A stretch of DNA of 19,506 nucleotides, taken from contig WTXD01000191.1 of NCBI GenBank assembly GCA_022496205.1, positions 1 through 19,506 on the forward strand, given 5' to 3'. The notes under the pieces are model-generated. The model did not search any database and was not told the origin of the DNA. It saw only the letters and a list, made by a program, of their open reading frames with translations. The stretch is from Gloeopeniophorella convolvens (taxonomy: Eukaryota > Basidiomycota > Agaricomycetes > Russulales). The position numbers and the translations under genes were made by a program. Of the stretch, positions 9,307-19,400 are shown in pieces. How positions within the stretch are numbered: position 1 is the first letter of the stretch; each line of letters starts with the position of its first letter.

Positions 9307-10401
9307 GTGCACCCATCGACGATCCCGAACGTTCCATGCCCAATTTAGACGTCCATCGAAGGAATTTGCGGCAGATCGAACTCGGGCTCGAAGCGTTGAT
9401 CCGGACTGGCACAGGCGAACAATGGAACCAGGTCATGCTCTCGCTTCTGGAGTCTGTATGCGCTCTGGGCTCGTGGGGGAGCGTCGAAGATCTGGATCTA
9501 TGCATCGGATTCTCGAAGTACTTGCAGGATGCCGTGCCACGTGGTCACCTGGTCACCCGACTCAATCCACAGTTTCCTCAAGATCATCTTGCCTCTCTTC
9601 TCCATCGACGATTCCTGTTGCTCCGTCACCAAGAAGACCTGGAGGTATGCCTGTCGATGTACGAAGCTACCTGCAAAAGTCTCCGCCCTGGTGACGCGTG
9701 GAGATCCGGTAGAATCGACAGCTGGGCGCGGATCGCACGAGAAAACAATCACCCTTCTGCACCCGGCATACGGAACGCCATGCTTGCCATGCAACGTGTC
9801 GTGGAATCGGGACCAACCTCCAAGCACAGCACACTTCTTCAAGCGTGGAACGCCCAGGGCACTCGGATGTCGCTGGACTACGCATCCTACCAATAGGAAG
9901 GGAACAGCTGCAGGCCGCCGTCGAAGTCCTCGACACGGGAGGTCCTTCTCTGGTCCATGATGCGGGGTCTTCGCGCTCCTGTGGGTCAGCTCCATGCAGT
10001 CAATCCAGATCTGGCAGACAAGTACCTCTCCGTCACCCATGATCTTGAATCCGTCACCACAGAATCCAGCGCACACACCAGGGTCCACCCGCCATCATGG
10101 CTCTTCCTCGTACCCTATCAAGGCGCTCGAGGAGGACACCTTCGGGCGGGTCTTTGAGGGCAGCGACGGTTGTTGAGGGAGCGGAAGGCAGTCATTTCAC
10201 AGGTCCGCGCCCTCCCGGCTTCCGGCACTTCCTCACTGGGGCGCCGTTCCACAGCCTGCAAAGTGCGGCCTCCAGCGGACCTGTCGTCATCATCAATCAC
10301 TGCAAATGGCGCTCTGACATTCTCATCATTGTCCACGGCGCAGCCCTGGTCCACATCCCCTCGGAGATGATTTCTATGCAAGTGCGATAGCCTTATCGTC
10401 C

Positions 10402-11346
10402 TTGCTCTCGGAAGCCCGCAACTCAGAAGAGGGCTTGGACTCGGAAGAGTACGACCGGACACTACGCTTTGTCCTCTACAAACTTTACCAGCTTGTTGGT
10501 CGTCAGGTCATCAACAGGCTTGATGTCCTTGGCGTCCCGAAGCGGTCTCGGGTGTGGCTCTATCCGACCTCGGTCCTCTGCTCTCTCCCTCTCCACGCCA
10601 TGGGCCCCATCCCATGGGGTTCGGAGTTTGATTCCCATGAACGCTATTTCTCAGACATCTACGTCTGCTCATACACCCCGACACTCAGCGCCCTCATCGA
10701 GTCTCGCACACGCACCGTTGACCACTCCACCCAACAGTCCCCGGAACCATCGCTTCTGATCGTAGCCCAGCCTGACGACCCGTCCCTCAAGGACGTCTCC
10801 AAGGAGATCAAGGCAATCGAGTCTGTGCCAGGGATCCCGGTGTCAAAGCTCGTCTCCAGCAAGGCGACTCGAGAGTCCGTCATCGAAGGCCTCAAGGGGC
10901 ACAACATGGTCCATTTCGCGTGTCACGGCTTGCTCGAAGAAGAAAAGCCGTTCGACGCATCATTCAAGCTTCACGGCAGCGACCGCCTTACCCTTCTTGA
11001 CATCATACGGTCCCAGGTCCCCAACGCCGAGCTGGCCTTCCTCTCCGCCTGCCATACCGCCGAACTCGCAGATACAAAGGATCCAGATGAGATGCTGCAC
11101 CTCGCGGCGGCGATGCAATACTGCGGCTTCCGCAGTGTGGTTGGGACGATGTGGGAGTTGGCAGATCCAGACGGGAAGGACATGGCGAAGTACTTCTATG
11201 GCAGGCTGCTGTCTCCGCGCTGGGATACCGGTGTTCCTATTGCGGAGAGATCAGCGAAAGCGCTGCAATTCGCGGTGCAGAGGCTGAGGCAGAAGAAGGG
11301 GATGACGACGGAGCGATGGGTGAACTTTGTTCACTACGGAGCATAA
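10402..11346 (+). CDS. Intact CHAT-domain reading frame of copy 1
   Basis: This uninterrupted 314-codon frame is the C-terminal segment of the locus starting at 7845; it is listed separately because it is the part that could still be translated as it stands. It has the CHAT hallmarks: the histidine motif VHFACHG (second His, residue 175 of this frame) and the cysteine motif AFLSACHTAE (Cys 217), followed by MQYCGFRSVVGTMWELADPD and the C-terminus RWVNFVHYGA. The likely His-Cys dyad is retained. The segment has no clear promoter of its own and its first codon is a TTG/ATG-poor stretch, so independent expression is doubtful. It is the best-preserved coding region of either CHAT locus. Confidence 0.9.
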   Translation: MLSEARNSEEGLDSEEYDRTLRFVLYKLYQLVGRQVINRLDVLGVPKRSRVWLYPTSVLCSLPLHAMGPIPWGSEFDSHERYFSDIYVCSYTPTLSALIESRTRTVDHSTQQSPEPSLLIVAQPDDPSLKDVSKEIKAIESVPGIPVSKLVSSKATRESVIEGLKGHNMVHFACHGLLEEEKPFDASFKLHGSDRLTLLDIIRSQVPNAELAFLSACHTAELADTKDPDEMLHLAAAMQYCGFRSVVGTMWELADPDGKDMAKYFYGRLLSPRWDTGVPIAERSAKALQFAVQRLRQKKGMTTERWVNFVHYGA

Positions 11347-12299
11347 ACGAGTCGCGAACCGGTTAGAGGTATGCGCGTTTCTCTTCTATCATTCCTATGT
11401 AGACGCTTACGTCGCACCTGTTCAGCTCAAATCTCGGTCCGTGCTTCCGCGTCGATACTTCGATCGGTGTACTAGTGTGAGGCATGCTCGCTGTGATTCT
11501 GCTGATGTGTTCCTGTATTCATCCTTCGAATGTACTCTACATGTAGGGTTCTGACCGCGGCGCGCTATAAGACTGAGACTGATCTCTCTTGACTCGAACT
11601 GTGAATATGTGCAATAACTTTATGATCCAGCCTGTGTTTTGTAGCGTCGTGAGGAAATGACGTGCGGGTTGAAGAAACGGTGAGGCAGGGTAAAGCTCGA
11701 GTCGAACAGCGCGGTCGTTGGGAAGGTGTGCTCCGCCCGCAGATAGCCTGCACATCTTGCGGGGCCTCAGAGAGACAACGCTATATTTGGCATACCTACC
11801 GTCAGAGCGTTACCTGATGAAGAGGCGATGGACTCACAACACGTCTCATGAACCAATCCAGCAAGATCCGATAAAGGACAATTATAAGGGCTGTGTGCAG
11901 CATGAATTGCAGCATGCAGTTGATGCTGCAAGCACTGGCCAGATAAGATGAAGCTGAGTAACCGCATAGCACCGGACCAGAGGCCAGTAGGCAGGCCGGA
12001 TGCGTAGGGGAGCTTGGCCGATGGTGACGCCAATGGTGGGAGAGGACTATCGTGCAAACCGTCAGGTCCGAGGAAAGTGAGGACCAAATGCAGAAAGACG
12101 CTAAGGGCGCGCTTACTATTTCCAGAGTATACGCATCAAGGCGACACCAATAGCCTATATTACTTCGGAGGGCCAGATTCCTGCAGGCATAACTTGAGGA
12201 CGTCACTGTACTGAAGTGGCCATGCCTTCCTGGTAAGCCGTCGCCCAGTTGGCCAACCCCCGCTGGACGGTGACGACAGCAATGTACCTCAGCCGGACG
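11347..12299. other. 3' flank of TPR-CHAT copy 1 and unassigned sequence
   Basis: Positions 11347 to about 11640 look like a 3' untranslated region (AT-richer, stop-dense). Beyond that, a minus-strand frame (12530-11802) is open for 242 codons and includes a hydrophobic stretch near its end (FMLHTALIIVLYRILLDWFM). Its upstream half overlaps the decayed Vps68-like copy B, and a donor-like GTAAGC lies near 12110. I do not recognise the product and cannot show that it is a gene. Confidence 0.35.
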
Positions 12300-12876
12300 A
12301 GGAAGGTAAGGACCAAGGGACATGAGTGCCAGGGCCAGCACCGCAAGGTACGTTAAGCTGTCGCTGCGTCTGCGGAGCGGTTCAGAAGGCTCTCGCAGAA
12401 AGGGAAAAGGGCAAGACAGACCATGGGAAGTAAAAACGGGAGCGAGTAACTTACATACTGCGACCAGCGGATCCAGCAGGCAGGAGCAACTCCGCGTGCG
12501 GGACCGTGGCCGCATCACCAGCACGGGCACGTGTAGGACTTGTCAATCAGACGTGCATGCCGAGCAGCCAGCGCAACGCGGGCGCCGAGTCCGCGGGCCG
12601 GTATGCATGGCATGGGTAGCCCGGGGCACCATGCGGCGGGTGCGCACTCCCAGAAAGGATTGCTATGTCGCGAAAGGTCCACAGGCAGAGCGAGAGCCGC
12701 GCGAATGAAGTGAGTGGGGTAGGGAGGGTGAGGGGGGAGGGGGGAGGGGAGCCTACGAGGCTACCAGCAAAGTGGACGCCGCGGGGCCTGTTCGGGGTCA
12801 TGTTGTTCAGGGATGGGCTCGGAGACAGTTTCACGCAGGCCATGCGCGGGTCGTAATCGAAGTGCGGGAGCGACAC
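12300..12876 (-). pseudogene. Vps68/TMEM50 (UPF0220)-like gene, copy B, heavily decayed
   Basis: Exon 1 (12876-12757) still reads SLPHFDYDPR and ends VHFAGSL at the same splice position as the other copies, but its first codon is GTG, not ATG. The donor is GTAGGC. The acceptor AG of intron 1 is gone: GCGG replaces GTAG before exon 2, which begins LSLCLWTFRDIAIL at 12696. Exon 2 keeps AHPPHG and a WLLGMHV remnant, then hits TGA just before an out-of-frame LIDKS remnant. A donor-like GTAAGT lies at 12454. Exon 3 similarity is faint and stops near 12300. No TPR-CHAT gene follows on the divergent side. Confidence 0.7.
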
Positions 12877-13144
12877 GCCGAAATAAGCATGGTCGTTGTC
12901 GTCGTTGTCGCCGTGAGGAACTTCAGTGAGGTCGGCGAGGAACACACGAGAGCGTGGGAAGCCGGTCCGAACCGCTCAAGCGCTCACCGGCACCGGCACC
13001 AGCACGAGTACCGACCACCGGGACAAGTGCCCAACGTTGGCTTTCGTGCTAAGTAGTGCTCAGCTCAAGCTCAGCTTACCGACTGCCGCGCATCCTCCAA
13101 GCCCGACCGTAGATCGAACAATCCCAGCTTCAATCTTGCGCCGT

Positions 13145-13369
13145 CTATGAATCCGAATGGCCCGCCGCTGCCGTACCATCGCTACGTCGCCTCTTCTGTT
13201 TCAACGCCTTGGGCGCCGTCCGCTTCATCCGCCTTGTGCGCTCGTTACCCCGCGTGAAGAACCGGTACTCCAGCATCTCCGGACGTGTCGTGTCGCGCCC
13301 AAGCGGCTGCCAACCTGCGCCCATGCAAAGCCACGCCTGCACGCCGTGCTGGCAGCGGTGCACGAACAT
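13145..13369 (-). CDS. Unrecognised reading frame with a very basic C-terminus
   Basis: This 74-codon minus-strand frame starts MFVHRCQHGVQAWLCM and includes MLEYRFFTRGNERTRRMKR, followed by a KALKQKRRR-type basic tail that resembles a nuclear localisation signal. An adjacent frame upstream (13665-13370) reads as a possible earlier piece (DFIQVHLRKVHSTTG) one base out of phase, so a broken multi-part gene is possible. No family is recognised. A minus-strand remnant of an older gene between the Vps68-like copies is the cautious reading. Confidence 0.3.
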   Translation of the reverse strand: MFVHRCQHGVQAWLCMGAGWQPLGRDTTRPEMLEYRFFTRGNERTRRMKRTAPKALKQKRRRSDGTAAAGHSDS

Positions 13370-13759
13370 GTCGAGCGGCTGCGCCCCGCCGGGGGTTCAC
13401 GCAGCGCTGGGAGGCGCGTTGCGCCAGAAGCGAACATCCCGAAGCAGGAGCCGGTGGTGCTATGGACCTTGCGGAGGTGCACCTGTATGAAGTCCAGAGC
13501 GCATGGCGGAGACCAAGCCCTGCCGTCGTCGCCGTTGCCATTGGGCGCACATAGAACTGTGTCTGAGACGTAGCTGTTAGGACATGGATTGGGGTGTGTC
13601 TGCAAAGGTGCGCTCCCGCCTAAATGACCGCCGAGTAGTCGCGTGGAACACTGATGCGGATGCATCGCGCAGCTATCTCCCCCACTCCAACCCTCTCAGG
13701 ACAGCGAGCGCTAGCTGGCAGATGCGAGCCAGCTAAGAGGGCGCCAGTCAGCTCAGCAG
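13370..13759. other. Unassigned stretch between fragments
   Basis: Only overlapping short frames on both strands are seen. No repeat or motif stands out, apart from the possible upstream piece of the 13145-13369 frame described in that entry. Confidence 0.35.
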
Positions 13760-15090
13760 ATTCAGGAGGAAATTGGCAAAGTTGGTACTTCATCACTGCC
13801 TTGCCCTTGCGGCTCAGCACCTCCCGCTGATCGGATTGGCGCCCCAGCCCGAGGCACAGCTGATACTTCTGTTACTAGGCCAGCCGGTGGCGTTGGCGCG
13901 CGCCGCTGCTTGCTGCGCTCGTCTTCTGGAGCTACCCAGATGGTTGCTTACACGGCCGCGAAACCCTCTGCAATACTGCCGAAATACAACGGGACTGACA
14001 CAACTGCATTCAAGACGGGCATATCGTACGAACAATAACAGACTCACGATTCGGTGCCAGATGCGCCGCGCGGTGCGGGAAAAGGCCCATGTAATTGTAG
14101 TGCAGGTGAGTTCCATGCAAACAGCGAAGAGATTGACGAACCTCGTAGGATCCGTTATAATGAACGTCCGGAGGTGATCACGGCTATAGGAGACTCACGG
14201 GTGCGTGACTGCGCAGAAAGAAATTCCACTGCCAGGCACTGCTCGGTCATCTGCAGGCACTGAAGAGCTCTCGTTGGCGACGGACGGGCAAAGGTACCCT
14301 ATACCAACAAGGAAGGCGCACACGGATCACAATGCGGGGTGTACCAACACAGATTCATTGGCTATAGCGGACGACCATACGCATCTGAGTAGCTTGACCT
14401 TTTCTTGTGTCGCCGCCCGTTATTACGGTCAACCAGCGCGCAACGAGGTAGGGGCAGTAGATCAAGCTCAGCGCGCGGACAAATTGTCACAAGCTGCGGG
14501 CGTGGCTTTGCATGATATTGTATCTCGTACAGCGAACGACGCTCGTTCAACCGGTAGCAGACAACAAGTGCATTGGCCATCTGCAACGGGTCCGCCGGCA
14601 GACGACAAGCACCTAAACTATCGATACATACACTGTCGCGAGTGCTATCCTCACCACCATGGCAATGCATTGGAGTAGCCCACGGGCAATGAGTGACCAA
14701 GTACACGGGACACGTCGCCGGGGCTGCTGTCCCGACCGTCCTTCACCGACGGGAAAGGTACAACTACCGGCCACAATTCTTGTCCATAGCTTCCGCCCCG
14801 TGGCTTCCTAGCACAGCGTTGACAGTATCCACGTCGGACGGGCCGCGAAAAGTGGCGCGAAGCACTGTTTTGATAAATAGTTTACAATTAGATGATGCAA
14901 GCAGGAGAGAAATGATGGGGCGCATACCGGGAATACGATGGAGTAAAAGAAGTCACAGAGTACTCACAAGCGAGTCTCGAGGAGCCACACGAACAAGGGA
15001 ACTCCAGGGACGACAAAGACGCTGCTGCCTGGACTGGCAGCTGCGCTTTGTGGGGTGGGATGAGGGCGCATTGATCATGAGGTTCACAAG
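13760..15090 (-). pseudogene. Unassigned minus-strand gene remnant with membrane-like pieces
   Basis: Several minus-strand pieces look coding. A frame ending at 13762 carries FGSIAEGFAAV, an in-frame TAA at 13950-13948, and then ATIWVAPEDERSKQRR with a Pro/Ala/Gly-rich tail. A hydrophobic piece, LSLIYCPYLVARWLTVI, lies near 14470-14420, and VFVVPGVPLFVWLLETR near 15020-14970, followed by a GTGAGT-type donor near 14970. Further donor-like GTGAGTCT motifs lie near 14200 and 14045. The pieces could belong to one intron-rich multi-helix membrane protein, or to two. They cannot be joined confidently and no family is recognised. Confidence 0.25.
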
Positions 15091-15112
15091 ACGCACGATT
15101 GCGGGGCGCAGC

Positions 15113-15775
15113 CTAGTTCAAGAGGCTATACTCGTACTCGCCACTGCCGCTCTGCGCGACCCAGATCATGGCGATGGAGAGCACGAGCGAGACGTCCGAT
15201 GCAGCATTCGCGTAGCCGTAGTGCTGCTACCAGTAGCCAGGGATGATGTGGTTGAGCACGGGCGGTGCCTGCGGGCGAGGGCATTACATAGCGAGCAGCA
15301 CAAACAAGATTGGAGCGACGCACAACACTGCCGGCCATAAACGCGAACCCGACAAAAAATATGAGCCGCGTGCGCGACACTGCGCACGCATCACCAAAGC
15401 CCGCATCCCCGCGCACGCAGTCCTTGTCGATCAGGTTCGTGACGAACGTGCCGAGCAGCGCGCACAGCGGCGGCCCCCAGTCGGCGAAGCTGACGTGCAC
15501 GGCACGGGGTAGTCCGGCTCGCCGTACGGAGGGTGGGCGTACGCGGAGAGGATCGCGGCGTCGAAGAAGGTCCATAGGCCGAGCGAGAACTACACGCAGG
15601 GGGTGAATGGGGTGGGAAGGGGAGAGGGAGAGGGAGAGGGAGGAGAGCTTACGAGGCCGCCGGCGAGGTAGACGCCTGCGGTGCGGCGGTGCTTGCCCAG
15701 GGTGATGTTGTCGAGGAATGGGAACGGGTTCAGGCAGACTCTGCGCGGGTCGTAGTCAGAGTGCGGGAGCGACAT
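15113..15775 (-). pseudogene. Vps68/TMEM50 (UPF0220)-like gene, copy C, broken but nearly full length
   Basis: The exons are 15775-15653, 15589-15324 and 15268-15113, with introns of 63 and 55 nt (GTAAGC and GTGCGT donors, TAG and CAG acceptors). Exon 1 gives MSLPHSDYDPRRVCLNPF and ends AGVYLAGGL. Exon 2 gives FSLGLWTFFDAAILSAYAH, VSFADWGPPLCALLGTFV, LIDKDCVRGDAGFG and FFVGFAFMAG. Exon 3 ends SLVLSIAMIWVAQ then GEYEYSLLN and a stop, the typical UPF0220 tail. Lesions are one base lost in exon 2 before VHVSF (shared with copy A), an in-frame TAG at 15229-15227 (a CAG in copy A), and a 12-nt in-frame loss that turns MAGGLAGSV into MAGSV. The ORF-length layout matches a roughly 180-residue family member. 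Confidence 0.8.
15619..15647. repeat. GGGAGA-type purine simple repeat
   Basis: A short run of GAGGGA units lies within the first intron of Vps68-like copy C, appearing there as a CTCCCT pyrimidine tract. Copies A and B have similar but shorter purine tracts at the same intron position, so it is part of the ancestral intron that has expanded slightly. Confidence 0.6.
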
Positions 15776-16418
15776 GGGGGGCTGGTCGTCGTCGTCGTCG
15801 GTAGCGTCGTCGTGGTCGTTGTGCGGAACAGCGCGGTCGCGCGAGGCGAGGAAGGGCAGGCGGAGCGTGCGAAGCTGAATGATGATCACCTGCCAGCCTT
15901 CACCAGTTTCGAAACTGCTTTCACCTCTACCGAAGCGTGCGCCGTGGACTTGGCTTCCAACGCTGTGTTCATGATACTTTGGCGCTCCCAGAGGACGCAC
16001 TTCCTCATCGGTGGTGGGAGATTGTCTCCTGCGCTGCACCGCTCGCCCAGCTTGCCCCGAGCTTGACATGCGACGTCTCTATTACTGCAAGGGAAACTTC
16101 GAATACTCGAAGCACCGCCGCTGTCGTTAATATTCCATTCGCCGGCGTCCCAATGGCCTAGAATGTCTGTGGTTTGCCCTAGGACCACTTACACGTGCAC
16201 TCAGGTTGGCAAGTATCACAATCTTCGCGCCTGCATCGTGCGGGTCTAAGTGGCATCCCTGTGTTGATAGCCCTGCTCCAACACACACGCGGCACGCTGC
16301 TTTGCTGCGACCCCAGTGTCTCGCACGCCTCCCTCCCTTGACCTCTCCTGCACCAATTCACCCCCGAGCCCGCGGCGACCGCTTTCACAATATTCTCGAA
16401 GGACACAGTCGTGCAAGT
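15776..16418. promoter_or_regulatory. Shared divergent promoter region, module 2
   Basis: These 643 bp lie between the start codons of Vps68-like copy C and TPR-CHAT copy 2. A GTCGTCGTCGTCGTC run opens the region near 15784-15800. Blocks such as GAGGACGC and CACCTGCCAG also occur in order in 7303-7844. Regulatory function is inferred only from the conserved divergent layout. Confidence 0.4.
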
Positions 16419-19400
16419 ATGGACGACAACTCGGGCGGCGCAATAGGGATACCGGTATTTAGGCTTCGCAAGAGCCCAGGTCAAATTTCTCGCATGCCGC
16501 TCTCAGGTGCGCATTCGTCCAAAACCTTTCTGCAATCATAGAGTTGCTGAGCGCCAGATGCCTAGAACAAGCGCGATTTCGAGCTTATAACGAATGGATC
16601 GAGACTGAGCATCGTTTTGACCGTGCGTCCCAGACACGAGTTGCTCGTGTCACTCTGCAACCATGAGGGATGCTCATCTTTGGAACAGGTGACAACAAGC
16701 CAGTCGACAAGCACTGGTTTGCCGACGGCGAGACACTACTCTCCACACTCCCTTGGAGGCACAAACTGCTCAGTTATGTCCTCAATGCCATGTTTACAAA
16801 CGGTCGGAACCAGCTGGCGCCGAATCTCTCACACGAGGACGCTATTTGGTTCATTGAGCGAGTCATTCTTCCATGCTGCACTAAGGCCATCCTTCTTCCA
16901 TTCACGATGCAAGATCCAGAGCAGGAATCCCCCTTTATTATTTCCGCTTTCTATTGCCTTTCAACCGCACTCAAAGGACTCTTTGAGCGCACCCATCGAC
17001 TCTCTGACCTGGATGCAGCATTCACATACCATCGTCAGCTTCTGTGCATCCGCATACCCGGACGAATATCGCTGCGGCGCTCCCAGTTGTCGAGGGAGTT
17101 CTCATGGCTCGTTCATCAGAAGATCAACTTGGACCCTGCCAACGAAGGAGCATACCTTGACGAGTTGGTCACACTCTCCGCCAGTTTAATTCCGACCCAT
17201 CCAGTGAATGCGCAGGTGGATGCAGCTCTCGTTCATTTCCTCGAAGCACTGGTCCTTTTAGTGTGTCAACTGGGGAGACGCGACGAGTGGTCAAACCGCA
17301 CCGAGCAAGTTGCCAGTCACCTTTGCGTGTTCCTCGGCGTCTGTCCGCCCACATATCGCCCGCAGCTATCCATGATGCTCGCTTTGATGCTCAACGAATC
17401 TGGTCTTCCAAGTCACGATGGTCACATGGAGATCGCGGCATTGGTGGGAGGCAGCTTCCCTTTCCTGCCCTCAGAGAGTATTCTGCGATATCTTGCATCG
17501 CTTCACTTCAGTGACTTTCTCTCGGGCACGTCGTCAGATCCAGAAGAGGTGCAGCTCTCCTGGAATCGGATTGCACTTCGGGATAGATCAATGAAGAGTG
17601 TTCCCGATACTCATCTTCACCTCATAGCGGGTGCACTGCTGCGACGCCACGAGCAGTTCGGGGATGAGAGTAGTCTGAGAGAAGCGCAGCGTTGTTTGGA
17701 GGAGCTGCACAGAATATCAGAGTCAGGATCTGGATCAAGCATCGCGTCTGAATTGCGCTTGGGAGACCTGGCCCATTCGTACACAATCAGAACGATCTTC
17801 GATGGAGTCACAGGTACTACATCGCTATAGTTTGCACGTCTGGTCGATCCGATGAGCTCACCCACGTGATCTGCAGGTGCACCCTCCGAGGATCCCATGC
17901 CCGATTTAGACGTCCATCGAAGGAATCTGCGGCAGATCAAACTCGGACTCGAAGCGCTGATCCAGACTGGCACAGGCGATGAAAGGAACCGGGTCATGAG
18001 CTCGCTTTTTGAATCCTCATCCGCCCTGTGCTCGTGGGGAGGCGTCGAAGATCTGGATTTGTGCATCGGATTCTTGAAGTACTGGCAAGATGTCTTGCCA
18101 CGCGGTCACCCATACACTCGAGTCAATCCTCAATTCCCCCAAAGTCACCTTTCTTTTCTTTTCCATCGACGCTTCCTGCTGCTCCGTCGCCGAGAAGACT
18201 TGGACGAATGTCTTTCGATGCACGAAGCCACCTGCAGAAGTTATCGCCCCGGTGATGCATGGAAGTTGGGCCGTCTTGATCAGTGGGCGCGGCTGGCACG
18301 AGAGAACAATCACCCTTCTGCACCGCGTGCATACGAAGACGCAATGCTTGCCATGCAACGCATCGTAGAATCGGGGCCTAACCTTCAAGCGCAGCATGCT
18401 TTCTTCAAGCGTGGACACGCCCAAGGCACTCGGACATCGCTGGACTACGCATCCTATCGAATCGAGAAGGACCAGCTGCAGGCCGCCGTCGAGATCCTCG
18501 AGCATGGGAGGTCCCTTCTTTGGTCCATGATGCGGGGTCTTCGCGCTCCCGTGGGCCAGCTCCGTGCGGTCAACCCGGACTTGGCGGACAAGTATCTCTC
18601 CATCACCCACGATCTTGAATCCATCACCACAGAATCCAGCGCCCTACACCGGCCCCCCTCTTTCGTCGCGGGTTCATCTGGGAATCCAATCAGGAGCATC
18701 GAGGAGGATGTGTTCGGGAGGGTCTTTGAGGAGCAGCGGCGGCTGTTGAGAGAGAGGAAGGCAGTCATTTTGCAGATCCGGACCCTCCCTGGCTTCGAGC
18801 ACTTCCTCGCGGATGCGCCATTCCATAGTCTGCAAAATGCAGCTTCAAGTGGACCCATCGTCATCATCAATCACAGCGAATGGCGCTCCGACATTCTCGT
18901 CGTTGTTCGTGGTGCACCCCCTGTCCACGTCCACCTCGGAGACCATTTCTATCGGTACGCGATCGCCCTATCATCTCGTCTTTCCAAAGCGCGTGGCTCA
19001 GAAGGCGGCTTGGACTCGGACGAGTACGAGGAGGCACTACGTGACGTCCTCCACGAGCTTTACCGACTTGTCGGTCGTCAGATTATCAACATGCTTGATG
19101 TTCTCGGCGTCCCGAAGCGGTCCCGGGTGTGGCTGTATCCGACCTCGGTCCTCTGCTCTCTCCCTCTCCATGCCATGGGCCCCATCCCATCGGAATCGGA
19201 GTCCGATTCCCCGAACGCTATTTCTCAGACATCTACGTTTGCTCGTACACCCCGACACTCAGCGCGCTCATCGAGTCTCGCGCACGCACTGCAGGCTGCT
19301 CCCCTCCAGATCCTTCGCTTCTAATTGTGGCCCAACCGGACGACCCTTCTCTTAAGGACGTCTCCAAGGAGATCAAGGCAATCGAGTCTGTGCCAGGGAT

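Larger units (their letters stand above)
6685..11346. repeat. Module copy 1: Vps68-like (-) / TPR-CHAT (+)
   Basis: This block and 15113-19506 share gene order, divergent orientation, intron positions and intergenic blocks. The CHAT start codons are 8574 bp apart and the Vps68-like starts 8473 bp apart. It is a segmental duplication, not two independent insertions, because the intergenic promoter region is also duplicated. Confidence 0.75.
7845..11346 (+). pseudogene. TPR-CHAT protein gene, copy 1 (frame-broken; possibly an intact gene with base-loss errors)
   Basis: The locus starts at ATG 7845 (AAGCATGG context), has one intron at 9249-9306, and ends at TAA 11344-11346, for about 1150 residues. 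The N-terminal two thirds is helical with TPR-like pairs (for example SLEEAQRCLEELHRI); the last third is a CHAT domain. The 44-codon start reads to TGA 7977, and a one-base loss near 7957-7976 joins it to the long frame that runs to the intron. Exon 2 is smooth to about 9760, then shows single-base losses at CCC 9762, GG 9765, AA 9774, AA 9814, TT 9835, AA 9849, AA 9892, C 9934, CC 9944, GGG 10158, CCC 10214 and CCCC 10357, plus a net 2-base loss near 10075-10120. No nonsense substitution occurs between breaks. CHAT proteins are caspase/separase-like; fungal TPR-CHAT function is largely unknown. Confidence 0.85.

Noticed and set aside
9249..9694. Read-through of the copy 1 TPR frame past 9248 to 9694
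   Set aside because: The residues lose family character at the donor, and splicing at 9249-9306 restores it in step with copy 2.
15619..15800. CRISPR-like or satellite array
   Set aside because: The GAGGGA and GTC runs are short simple repeats inside an intron and a promoter region, with no spacer structure.
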